A stretch of 64,000 bases of DNA from Leisingera methylohalidivorans DSM 14336 (lineage in GTDB: Bacteria > Pseudomonadota > Alphaproteobacteria > Rhodobacterales > Rhodobacteraceae): the NCBI RefSeq assembly GCF_000511355.1, contig NC_023146.1:102991-166990 (forward strand), given 5' to 3'. The notes under the pieces were generated by a model. That model was given only the letters and a program-made list of their open reading frames with translations, was not told the origin of the DNA and did no database searches. The translations under genes and the position numbers were made by a program. Numbering within the stretch: the stretch's first letter is position 1; every line of letters begins with the position of its first letter. Shown one piece after another: positions 35,295 to 43,396 of this stretch.

Positions 35295-36332
35295 ATGAAA
35301 ACCCTGCTGAAATCCAGCGCCGCGGTGCTTGCGCTGAGCCTGGCCGCCAATGCCGCCGCCGCCGAGGGCAAGCTGGTGCTGTACCATTGGTTCGAATACA
35401 TGCCGCAGGAGCTGCTGGAGAAATTCACCGCTGAGACCGGCATCGAGGTGACAATGGACACCTATGATTCCAATGAATCCATGCTGGCGACGCTGAAGGC
35501 CGGCGGTATGGGCACCTATGACTTGGCGGTGCCGGGTGATTACATGGTCAGCATCATGGCGGGCGAGGGGCTGCTGGACACCATCGCCGAAGGCGAGCTG
35601 AAGAACAAAGGCAATATCGCGCCGGAATGGGCCGATCCGGGCTTTGATCCGGGCCGCGCGTCCTCGATCCCCTATCAATGGGGCTCGACCTCCTTTGCGG
35701 TGAACCGGGATGCCTATGACGGGGATATCCAGACCACCAGTATCCTGTTTGAGCCACCGGCGGAATTGTCGGGCAAGATCAACATGCTGGACAGCCAGGG
35801 CGAGGTGATGGCAATGGCTTCGCTGCATATGGGCATCCCGCAGTGCTCCACCGACCGCGAGCAGCTGAAGGCGCTGAACGCGATGCTGCAGCAGGCCAAG
35901 CAGCACTGGGCGTCCTTCAATTCCGACACGGCGAAGGAAGTGCTGGTGTCGGGGGATGCTGCCGTGGGGCAGATCTATGACGGTTTTGCCGCCAAGGCGC
36001 GCGAGGAAGGGGCCAATGTGGAATATGCCTATCCGACCCAGGGCTATGTCGCCTGGATGGACAATGTGGTTTTGCTGAAGGACGCGCCCAACCGGGACAA
36101 TGCGCTGAAATTCATGGATTTCCTGCTGGAGCCGGAAAACATCGCCGTCGTCACCAATTATGCGCAGTACAATGCCGGTGTGGCTGGGGTCAGCGCATTC
36201 CTGGACCCGGCGCTGGCCGCCCAGCCGGAAAAGAACCCCCATGCAGACGCGGGCGAGGGCGTGTTTATTGAAGTCTGCGATCAGCAGACCCAGGCGGTTT
36301 ACGATCAGATCTGGACCAACCTCAAGAAATGA
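35295..36332 (+). CDS. PotD-like extracellular solute-binding protein
   Basis: A 345-residue periplasmic binding protein with a signal peptide (KTLLKSSAAVLALSLAANAA, cleaved near AAA-EG). The mature protein begins KLVLYHWFEYMPQELLEKFT, the PotD-family start. YDLAVPGDYMVSIMAGEGLL, IPYQWGSTSFAVNRDAYDGD and EGANVEYAYPTQGYVAWMDN form the binding lobes. GGGAGGA precedes the ATG. The operon ends after it. The nearby amine dehydrogenase-like protein and deacylase suggest an amine ligand, but the ligand cannot be read from sequence. Confidence 0.91.
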   Translation: MKTLLKSSAAVLALSLAANAAAAEGKLVLYHWFEYMPQELLEKFTAETGIEVTMDTYDSNESMLATLKAGGMGTYDLAVPGDYMVSIMAGEGLLDTIAEGELKNKGNIAPEWADPGFDPGRASSIPYQWGSTSFAVNRDAYDGDIQTTSILFEPPAELSGKINMLDSQGEVMAMASLHMGIPQCSTDREQLKALNAMLQQAKQHWASFNSDTAKEVLVSGDAAVGQIYDGFAAKAREEGANVEYAYPTQGYVAWMDNVVLLKDAPNRDNALKFMDFLLEPENIAVVTNYAQYNAGVAGVSAFLDPALAAQPEKNPHADAGEGVFIEVCDQQTQAVYDQIWTNLKK

Positions 36333-36341
36333 GCCGGGAAA

Positions 36342-36375
36342 CGAGGGGGCTGTCTGCCCCCCTCGTGCTCCCCCG
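36342..36375 (+). repeat. dispersed palindromic intergenic repeat, copy 2 (shortened)
   Basis: CGAGGGGGC-TGTCT-GCCCCCCTCG followed by TGCTCCCCC matches the first half of the copy at 25347; the GAGTATTTTT end is missing. It lies ten bases after the PotD-like stop and probably serves as a transcript end. The rest of the gap to 36665 shows no gene or other clear signal. Confidence 0.65.
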
Positions 36376-36665
36376 ATGAGGTGCCGCCGGGAACGCCGCT
36401 GCCTGTGCGGATCCCGGAGGAGCCGCCGTTTGCTCCGGACAAGGCCCGGTTGAAGGGGTAGGCCGCCGGGTCCGGCGGAGACCGCAAACCCGATAGCGCG
36501 GCAGCCGGATTGGCTGCAACTGGCCCGCAGGGGCCGCCGCGCTATGTGATGGCAGGCCAAGGGTTGTTCCCGTCCGGTGCCATTCGCGCCAAGGGCGGCC
36601 GCCGCGCATGGCGGGACCCTGCGGGGCCGGCCTGTTGTACCCGGCCTGATGAGGAGCGCCTGCCT

Positions 36666-37568
36666 ATGACGACCAGTGCCCGGATTGTGATTGTACTTGG
36701 CGGCACAGGGTTTCTTGGCCGGCGGGTGGTGCAACGGCTGCAGGAGCACGGCTGCCGGGTCAGCATCGGCACACGGTTCCCGGAGGCTGCGGCAGCGCAG
36801 GGCGGCTCCGTCAGCAACGGCATCCGGCTGGTCAAGACGGATCTGTCAGACCCGGACGGATTGGCACAGGCCCTGGCGGGCTTTGGCGCCGTGGTCAATT
36901 GCATCGGCTGTTACACCGAAAACCGCCGCCAGAGTTTCCAGGACGTGCACGCCGATGGGGCCCAAAGAATTGCCCGGCTGGTACGCTTGAACGACGGTCA
37001 GCGCCTGATCCACATTTCCGGGATCGGCGCCAGCCTGCATTCAGTCTCGTCCTATGTCCGCGCCCGTGCCGAAGGCGAGGCCGCCGTCCGCAGTATCTGC
37101 CCCGGCGCCATCGTATTGCGTCCCAGCGTGATGTTCAGCCGCTCCGGTGCCTTTTTCGGCGACCTGCAAAAACTCGTTGACCGCCTGCCGGTAATCCCGC
37201 TGTTCGGCACCGGGCGCACGCGGTTGCAGCCGGTCTGGGCAGGCGATGTGGCCGAGGCCGTCTGCCGGTTGCTTGATGGTTCGCGCGCGCGCAGAAAAGT
37301 GTTTGAGCTGGGCGGGCCGGATATCTTCACCTACCGCGGCATCCTGCAGCGCCTGGCGGCCCGTTCCGGCCGCCGCCGGTTGCTGCTGCCGGTGCCTTTT
37401 GCATTGTGGCGGGCGGCGGCGGCTGTGCTTTGGCTGATGCGCAATCCGCCGCTGACCCAGGCGCAGGTCGTCTTGATGCGGCAGGACAATACCGCCGGTG
37501 AGGCCATGGCAGGCTTTGCCGATCTCGGCATCAAACCGCACTCCGCCATCGCCATGGGGCTGGTCTGA
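36666..37568 (+). CDS. NAD(P)-binding epimerase, complex I NDUFA9-like family
   Basis: A 300-residue atypical short-chain dehydrogenase. The Rossmann motif is IVIVLGGTGFLGRRVVQRLQ. The later VVNCIGCYTENRRQSFQDVH and HISGIGASLHSVSSYVRARA replace the YxxxK active site, as in the NDUFA9-like family where the protein binds NADPH structurally. FELGGPDIFTYRGILQRLAA is a family block. ATG 36666 follows GAGGAG. It stands alone and convergent with the AraC-type gene; its role on this replicon is not clear. Confidence 0.85.
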   Translation: MTTSARIVIVLGGTGFLGRRVVQRLQEHGCRVSIGTRFPEAAAAQGGSVSNGIRLVKTDLSDPDGLAQALAGFGAVVNCIGCYTENRRQSFQDVHADGAQRIARLVRLNDGQRLIHISGIGASLHSVSSYVRARAEGEAAVRSICPGAIVLRPSVMFSRSGAFFGDLQKLVDRLPVIPLFGTGRTRLQPVWAGDVAEAVCRLLDGSRARRKVFELGGPDIFTYRGILQRLAARSGRRRLLLPVPFALWRAAAAVLWLMRNPPLTQAQVVLMRQDNTAGEAMAGFADLGIKPHSAIAMGLV

Positions 37569-37591
37569 GCACCGCTGCCGGCTGCTGTGTC

Positions 37592-38578
37592 CTAGCGGCC
37601 CTTGGCGTTTTGGCCGGATGCCACCCAAGGCCGTTCCTGGGTCCGCGCCTCGCGGATGGTGCGGCCGTAGAGCCCGCTGTACGATCGCCCCAGCGAGGAG
37701 GCGGAAGAAAAACCGCAGCGCAGCGCGATCTGCTCCAGGCTCAGGTGGGTTTCCTCGGACAGGTAACGGGCGTGCTGAAGCCGCAGCATCTTGTAGTATT
37801 TGCCCGGCGTCATTCCCAATTCGCGCTGAAACGCCCGCGCCAAAGTGCGCTCGGACAGCGACACCCGCTTTGCCAGGTCAGCGCTATTCAATGGCGCCTC
37901 GATAGTCTCTGCCATCAGGTTTGCGGCTTTCAGCACCTTGGGCGAGCCCTTCTGTTCCAGCCGGGCAGCGCCGCGGTTCAGTTCCGACTGGCGCGATGGG
38001 TCGTAAACAAACATGGTCGAGGCGCCAAAGGCCGCAGCCGAGCCATAGAGATCCTGAATGAGGTTCAGCATCAGATCCAGCGCGGTGCTGGCCCCGCCGC
38101 ACGTCATGAACGGGCCTGAACGCACAAACCGCGCGGTCGACACTTCGGTCTTGGGAAAGGCTTCGGCAAAGGCGTCCAGTTCCTGCCAGTGGATCGTTGC
38201 GGTATGGCCATCCAGCACCCCAGCGGCAGCCAGCAGCCAGGCGGCGGTGTCCAGTGCCAGAACCAGCTTTGCCTGACGGGTGGCGGTCCTGAGTTTTGCA
38301 AGCAGCGCCGGGCTAAGCTGTTCACGCACGCGGTAGCCTGCAACCAGCACCAGGGTGCGGTTGCCCGCGCCTGCGTCGAAACCGCCGTCGGGTGTGATCT
38401 GCAGTCCGCTGGAACTGCGGACGGGTGCCCCGTCCAACGTGGTGACCCGCCAGCCCGCCGTTTCCTGACCTGCGTTCATCCGCACATCGCGCAGGGGTTC
38501 CATGGCGCTGGCCAGCACCATGTTCGAAAACCCGTCGAACAGCAAAAATTCAAAGATCGGTGGCGGTTTTGGCGGCAT
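37592..38578 (-). CDS. GlxA family AraC-type transcriptional regulator, CdhR-like
   Basis: A 328-residue regulator with an N-terminal DJ-1/PfpI-like domain (FEFLLFDGFSNMVLASAMEP to about residue 170) and a C-terminal AraC double HTH. AraC blocks are NSADLAKRVSLSERTLARAF and LSLEQIALRCGFSSASSLGR. The same architecture is found in CdhR and GbdR, which control carnitine and glycine betaine catabolism in Pseudomonas. It is divergent from the carnitine genes with 128 bases between. ATG 38578 gives a standard N-terminus; a TTG at 38647 would add 23 residues that look non-conserved. Confidence 0.88.
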   Translation of the reverse strand: MPPKPPPIFEFLLFDGFSNMVLASAMEPLRDVRMNAGQETAGWRVTTLDGAPVRSSSGLQITPDGGFDAGAGNRTLVLVAGYRVREQLSPALLAKLRTATRQAKLVLALDTAAWLLAAAGVLDGHTATIHWQELDAFAEAFPKTEVSTARFVRSGPFMTCGGASTALDLMLNLIQDLYGSAAAFGASTMFVYDPSRQSELNRGAARLEQKGSPKVLKAANLMAETIEAPLNSADLAKRVSLSERTLARAFQRELGMTPGKYYKMLRLQHARYLSEETHLSLEQIALRCGFSSASSLGRSYSGLYGRTIREARTQERPWVASGQNAKGR

Positions 38579-38630
38579 CTGTATGTTATTTGACCGGAAC
38601 TGTATAAGCGTGGCGGCATTTCCTGCGCTA

Positions 38631-38647
38631 TTGACGCGGAAAGTCAA
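38631..38647. promoter_or_regulatory. inverted repeat in the carnitine-locus control region
   Basis: TTGAC-N7-GTCAA is a perfect 5-base inverted repeat in the gap between the GlxA-type regulator and the acetoacetate-CoA ligase gene. A further CTTGACG follows within a few bases. It may be the regulator's operator; the arms are short, so this is tentative. Confidence 0.35.
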
Positions 38648-38706
38648 GCCTCTTGACGATCCGCCGATACTGAACCGACGACCGCTCTCTAATCACTGAT
38701 AGTCCC

Positions 38707-40653
38707 ATGACAACTGCTCCTCTACTTTGGCAGCCGGATCTTTCGGCGCGCCGCAAACCTTTGCTGTGTGATTTCATGGCGCAAGCCGCGGCCGCTGCCG
38801 GCACGGCGCTGGATACGTTCGCGGATCTGCACGCCTGGTCGGTTGCGCGGCCGCAGGAGTTCTGGCCGCTGGCCTGGGATTTCTGCGGGCTGGTTGGGGA
38901 CAAGGGGGCGGTGCCGCTGCTGCCGGAGGCGGACCCGATGCAGGTGCGGTTCTTCCCTGAAGCGCGGCTGAACATCGTGAACACCTTCCTGAAGAACGCC
39001 GATGGACGCGAGGCCATTGTTTTCATTGGCGAGGACGGCCGCCGCATGGTCTGGACCCGGGCGGAGTTGAAGCGCGAGGTCGAACAGCTTGCTGCCGCCC
39101 TGCAGGAGGCGGGGATTGCGGCAGGCGATCATGTCGCGGGTTATGTTACGAACATGCCGCAGACCGTGGCGGCGATGCTGGCCACGGCATCCTTGGGGGC
39201 GGTCTGGTCCTCCTGCGCGCCGGAAAGCGGGCCGGATGTGGTGGTGGATCGTTTGAGTCAGATCGAACCCAAGCTGATGTTCGCCGCCGACGGCTATTTC
39301 TATAACGGCAAGACGTTTGACACCCGTGACGCCATCGCCGGGGTCGCCGCCCGCGTGCCGTCGATTGAGCAGATCGTGGTCTGGCCCTACGCCGGGGAAG
39401 CCGCGGATCTGCCGCACGGTATGACCGCGTACGAGGCTTTCAAACAGGGTGATGCCCCGGCGCTGGACTGCCGCCCGATGGGGTTCCGCGATCCGCTCTA
39501 TGTGATGTTCTCTTCCGGCACCACGGGCAAGCCCAAGTGCATCGAGCATTCCGGCGGCGGAACCCTGCTGCGGATGCTGGTGGAGCAGCAGCTGCACTGC
39601 GACCTGCGCCCCGGCGACCGGATGTTCTATTACACCACCTGCAACTGGATGATGTGGAACTGGCAGGTGGCGGCGCTGGCGTCCGAGGCCGCCATCGTGC
39701 TGTTTGACGGCAACCCGGCATATCCCGGCATCCGCCGCCTGTTCGACCTGGCAGAGGCCGAGCAGGTCACCCATTTCGGCACCTCCGCCAAATACATAGA
39801 TGCGTCGCTGAAAGGCCGGAACCGGCCCGTGGAGACCCACAGCCTTGACGCGCTGCGGGTGGTGCTGTCGACCGGCTCGCCGCTGTCGCCGGACGGTTTT
39901 GCCCATGTTTATGCCGACTGGAAAGCGGATGTGCAGCTGGCCTCGATCTGCGGCGGCACCGATATTCTGGGCTGTTTCATCGGCGGCTGCCCGGTGCTGC
40001 CGGTCTATCAGGGCGAAATTCAGGCGCCGATGCTGGGGCTGGATGCGGCCACCCTGAACGACCAGGGCGAGCCGGTTGAGGGCGTCGCGGGCGAGCTGGT
40101 CTGCCGCAACGCGCATCCGTCGATGCCGGTGCGGTTCCTGAACGATCCCGGCAATGCGCGTTATCGCGCCAGCTATTATGAGACCTATCCGGATATCTGG
40201 CGCCAGGGCGATTTCACCATCCGCACCGGGCATGGCGGATTTGTGGTGCTGGGCCGTTCGGATGCAACTCTGAACCCTGGCGGCGTGCGGATCGGCACGG
40301 CGGAGATTTACCGCCAGCTCGACAAGATCGGCGAGGTGTCGGACGCGGTGGTTGTCGGCCAGAATTTCGAAAACGACGTGCGGGTGGTGCTGTTTGTGGT
40401 CATGGCCGAGAACGTCGCACTGGACGATGAACTAACCCTCCGTATCAAAACGGAAATCCGCAAGAACGCCTCGCCGCGGCATGTGCCTGCAAAGATCATC
40501 GCCGTCGCTGACATCCCGCGCACCAAATCCGGCAAGACCGCCGAGCTGGCGGTGCGCGATGTGGTGAACAAACACCCTGTCCGCAACCTCTCCGGCCTCG
40601 CCAACCCGCAGGCGCTGGAGCTGTTTGCGGATCACCCCGAATTGCAAGCTTGA
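38707..40653 (+). CDS. acetoacetate-CoA ligase
   Basis: A 648-residue adenylate-forming enzyme that activates acetoacetate to acetoacetyl-CoA with ATP. FSSGTTGKPKCIEHSGGGTL is the P-loop-like motif, YTTCNWMMWNWQVAALASEA the acetoacetyl-CoA synthetase block, and LGRSDATLNPGGVRIGTAEI plus the catalytic Lys in IPRTKSGKTAE the C-terminal domain. Its length fits AcsA/AACS. Here it would recapture the acetoacetate released when BKACE acts on 3-dehydrocarnitine. It is the first gene of the carnitine cluster, 20 bases before the BKACE gene. Confidence 0.93.
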   Translation: MTTAPLLWQPDLSARRKPLLCDFMAQAAAAAGTALDTFADLHAWSVARPQEFWPLAWDFCGLVGDKGAVPLLPEADPMQVRFFPEARLNIVNTFLKNADGREAIVFIGEDGRRMVWTRAELKREVEQLAAALQEAGIAAGDHVAGYVTNMPQTVAAMLATASLGAVWSSCAPESGPDVVVDRLSQIEPKLMFAADGYFYNGKTFDTRDAIAGVAARVPSIEQIVVWPYAGEAADLPHGMTAYEAFKQGDAPALDCRPMGFRDPLYVMFSSGTTGKPKCIEHSGGGTLLRMLVEQQLHCDLRPGDRMFYYTTCNWMMWNWQVAALASEAAIVLFDGNPAYPGIRRLFDLAEAEQVTHFGTSAKYIDASLKGRNRPVETHSLDALRVVLSTGSPLSPDGFAHVYADWKADVQLASICGGTDILGCFIGGCPVLPVYQGEIQAPMLGLDAATLNDQGEPVEGVAGELVCRNAHPSMPVRFLNDPGNARYRASYYETYPDIWRQGDFTIRTGHGGFVVLGRSDATLNPGGVRIGTAEIYRQLDKIGEVSDAVVVGQNFENDVRVVLFVVMAENVALDDELTLRIKTEIRKNASPRHVPAKIIAVADIPRTKSGKTAELAVRDVVNKHPVRNLSGLANPQALELFADHPELQA

Positions 40654-40673
40654 CCCCCAAAGGAGCCCAGTAA

Positions 40674-41591
40674 ATGCCCCTGACCATGAACCGAGACGTC
40701 TTCATCACCTGTGCCGTGACCGGCTCAGGCGGCACCCAGGACAAATCCCCCCATGTGCCGCGCAGCCCCAAGCAGATTGCCGACTCCGCTATCGAAGCGG
40801 CCAAGGCCGGCGCTGCGGTGGTGCATTGCCATGTGCGCGATCCGGAAACCGGCGCGCCCTCGCGCGATCTGGCGCTGTACCGGGAGCTGACCGAGCGCGT
40901 CCGCGACTCGGAAGTGGACGTCGTGCTGAACCTCACTGCCGGCATGGGCGGCGATATCGTGTTTGGCGGCGTCGAGAGCCCGTTCCCGGTGAACGCGGGT
41001 GCGACCGACATGATCGGCGCGACCGAGCGGATGGCCCATATCGCCGAATGCCTGCCGGAAATCTGCACCTTGGACTGCGGCACCATGAACTTTGCCGAGG
41101 CCGACTACGTGATGACCAACACCCCGGGCATGCTGCGGGCAATGGGTCAGATGATGACCGATCTGGGCGTGAAGCCGGAGATCGAGGCGTTCGACACCGG
41201 CCACCTTTGGTTTGCCAAGCAGTTGGTGAAAGAGGGTATTCTGGAACCGAACGCGCTGGTGCAGCTGTGCATGGGGGTTCCGTGGGGCGCACCGAACGAC
41301 CTCAACACCTTCATGGCGATGGTCAACAATGTGCCCTCGGACTGGACCTGGTCGGCGTTTTCCCTGGGCCGTGACCAGATGCCCTATGCGGCGCAGTCGG
41401 TGCTGGCGGGCGGCAACGTGCGCGTCGGCCTGGAGGACAACCTGTTCCTGGAGAAAGGCGTGCTGGCCACCAACGCGCAGCTGGTGGAGCGTGCTGTGGG
41501 CGTGATCGAGGGCCTTGGCGCCAAGATCATCGGCCCCGACGCGGTGCGCGAGAAGCTGGGCCTCACCAAGCGCGCGCCGGTGGCAAAGTAA
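40674..41591 (+). CDS. BKACE family 3-dehydrocarnitine cleavage enzyme
   Basis: A 305-residue zinc-dependent beta-keto acid cleavage enzyme (PF05853). It condenses a beta-keto acid with acetyl-CoA and splits it to acetoacetate and a CoA thioester. AAVVHCHVRDPETGAPSRDL holds the metal His pair, ICTLDCGTMNFAEADYVMTN and DTGHLWFAKQLVKEG follow, and the Glu ligand lies in NVRVGLEDNLFLEKGVLATN. The next gene encodes carnitine dehydrogenase fused to a thioesterase. So the substrate is almost certainly 3-dehydrocarnitine and the product betainyl-CoA, the activity established for this family next to carnitine dehydrogenase. AAAGGAG precedes the ATG. Confidence 0.93.
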   Translation: MPLTMNRDVFITCAVTGSGGTQDKSPHVPRSPKQIADSAIEAAKAGAAVVHCHVRDPETGAPSRDLALYRELTERVRDSEVDVVLNLTAGMGGDIVFGGVESPFPVNAGATDMIGATERMAHIAECLPEICTLDCGTMNFAEADYVMTNTPGMLRAMGQMMTDLGVKPEIEAFDTGHLWFAKQLVKEGILEPNALVQLCMGVPWGAPNDLNTFMAMVNNVPSDWTWSAFSLGRDQMPYAAQSVLAGGNVRVGLEDNLFLEKGVLATNAQLVERAVGVIEGLGAKIIGPDAVREKLGLTKRAPVAK

Positions 41592-41611
41592 CTCAAAATC
41601 GGGCCGCGGCC

Positions 41612-41678
41612 GAGCCTGGGTGGGCGCACTGCGCCCTCCCGGGGGAGGGGCGGGCGCGGCCCGTGCTGGGCACGGGCC
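41612..41678. repeat. GC-rich hairpins between BKACE and carnitine dehydrogenase genes
   Basis: The 112-base gap holds a segment like the GGGTGGGYGC...GCGCCCTCCC inner half of the element at 59104. A second hairpin follows, GGCCCGTGC-TGG-GCACGGGCC (41658-41678), a perfect 9-base-pair stem. No T-run follows, so readthrough is likely and the hairpins may influence message stability inside the operon. Confidence 0.5.
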
Positions 41679-41703
41679 AGAAGAAATTCCGAGAGGATAG
41701 ATC

Positions 41704-43125
41704 ATGAAAACAGCAGCAATCATCGGCGGCGGTGTTATCGGCGGCGGCTGGGCCGCGCGGTTCCTCCTGAACGGCTGGAACGTGCGGGTGTTCGACCCGG
41801 ACCCGGACGCCGAGCGCAAGATCAGCGAAGTGCTGGCCAATGCCCGCCGTTCGCTGCCCTCGCTTTATGACAAGGCACTGCCGCCCGAAGGCGCGCTGAC
41901 CTTTCACGCCGATATGGCCGAGGCCGTCGCGGATGCTGCCTGGATTCAGGAAAGCGTGCCCGAGCGGCTGGAGCTGAAGCACAAGATCCACGCGCAGATC
42001 CAGGCGCATGCCCCGGCGGATGCGGTGATCGGCTCGTCCACCTCCGGCTTCAAGCCGTCGGAGCTGAACGCCGAAGGCGCCCGCGCCGTCGTCGCGCATC
42101 CGTTCAACCCGGTCTACCTGCTGCCGCTGGTCGAGCTGGTGGGCGATGCGGGCACCTGCGCGCAAGCCTCGGACTTGTTGCGGGACGTAGGGATGTACCC
42201 CCTGACCGTGCGCAAGGAGATCGACGCCCATATCGCCGATCGCCTGCTGGAAGCGGTCTGGCGCGAAGGCCTGTGGCTGATCAAGGACGGCATCTGCACC
42301 ACCGAGGAGCTGGACGAGTCGATCCGCATGGGCTTTGGCCTGCGGTGGGCGCAGATGGGCTTGTTCGAGACCTACCGGATTGCCGGCGGCGAAGCGGGCA
42401 TGAAGCATTTCATGGCGCAGTTCGGCCCGGCGCTGGAATGGCCCTGGACCAAGCTGATGGATGTGCCGGAATTCACCGATGAATTGGTCGACCTGATCGC
42501 CGGCCAGTCGGATGCGCAATCGGGCCATATGCCGATCCGCGATCTGGAGCGGCTGCGGGATGACAACCTGGTCGGCATGATGCGGGCGCTGAAGAAATCC
42601 GGCAGCGGTGCCGGCGGTGTCATCACTGCGCATGAAGCTATTTTGCCTACGCCGGAGGCCGTCGACCTGCCGGTCACCGTCAGCCGTCCGGTGCCGCAGA
42701 GCTGGACCGATTACAACGGTCACATGAACGAGGCGCATTACACCGAGGCCTCGGCCCAGGCGACCGACCGGTTCATGGAGCTGATCGGCTGCGATGCGGA
42801 CTATATCGCCGCGGGGGGCAGCTATTTCACCGTGGAAAACCACGTGCGCTTTCTTGATGAGCTGCACGCGGGCGATGCGCTGACCATCACCACCCAGGTG
42901 CTGACGGGCGAGGGCAAGAAAATGCACCTGTTCCACCGCCTGTTCGGCCCCGAAGGGCAATTGGCGGCGACGGTGGAAACGCTGCTGTTGCACATGGACC
43001 TCAACGCCCGCGGCACCTCGCTGCCGTCCGATGCGGTGGCGGACCAGCTGGCGTCTTATGCAGCGGCCCATGCCGGGCTGCCGCTGCCCGAGGGCGCCGG
43101 GCGCCACGTCGGCCAGCGCGGCTGA
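41704..43125 (+). CDS. carnitine 3-dehydrogenase fused to betainyl-CoA thioesterase
   Basis: A 473-residue fusion. Residues 1-315 are a 3-hydroxyacyl-CoA-dehydrogenase-like carnitine dehydrogenase: AAIIGGGVIGGGWAARFLLN binds NAD+, IQESVPERLELKHKIHAQIQ, GSSTSGFKPSELNAEGARAV and VAHPFNPVYLLPLVELVGDA carry the catalytic Ser/His region. Residues about 325-460 are a hot-dog thioesterase with QSWTDYNGHMNEAHYTEASA. The first half oxidises L-carnitine to 3-dehydrocarnitine. The second should hydrolyse the betainyl-CoA made by BKACE to glycine betaine. Pseudomonas encodes these as separate proteins, so the fusion brings steps one and three together. Confidence 0.92.
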   Translation: MKTAAIIGGGVIGGGWAARFLLNGWNVRVFDPDPDAERKISEVLANARRSLPSLYDKALPPEGALTFHADMAEAVADAAWIQESVPERLELKHKIHAQIQAHAPADAVIGSSTSGFKPSELNAEGARAVVAHPFNPVYLLPLVELVGDAGTCAQASDLLRDVGMYPLTVRKEIDAHIADRLLEAVWREGLWLIKDGICTTEELDESIRMGFGLRWAQMGLFETYRIAGGEAGMKHFMAQFGPALEWPWTKLMDVPEFTDELVDLIAGQSDAQSGHMPIRDLERLRDDNLVGMMRALKKSGSGAGGVITAHEAILPTPEAVDLPVTVSRPVPQSWTDYNGHMNEAHYTEASAQATDRFMELIGCDADYIAAGGSYFTVENHVRFLDELHAGDALTITTQVLTGEGKKMHLFHRLFGPEGQLAATVETLLLHMDLNARGTSLPSDAVADQLASYAAAHAGLPLPEGAGRHVGQRG

Positions 43126-43396
43126 GGGGCTGAGATGGGGACCGGCAGCCTTCAGGCTGTTCAGCTGCACAGCATGGCGGAACAGCGTTTCGCGCCTGCC
43201 GGGCGGCCGGAATCCCCCCTTTGCGGGCCGGACACCCTCCCCGCTCCGGCCCGCAGCCAGAGCCGCCTGCCGCGGGAAAGGCCCATACGGCGGACGGCAG
43301 GACACGATGAACAAATTTCTGCCCGGCGAGCCGGGCAGCACCCCCGGTGCGGCCTGCCCCGGGGGGCAAATCTTATAGGGTCAAAGGGAGGACCGA

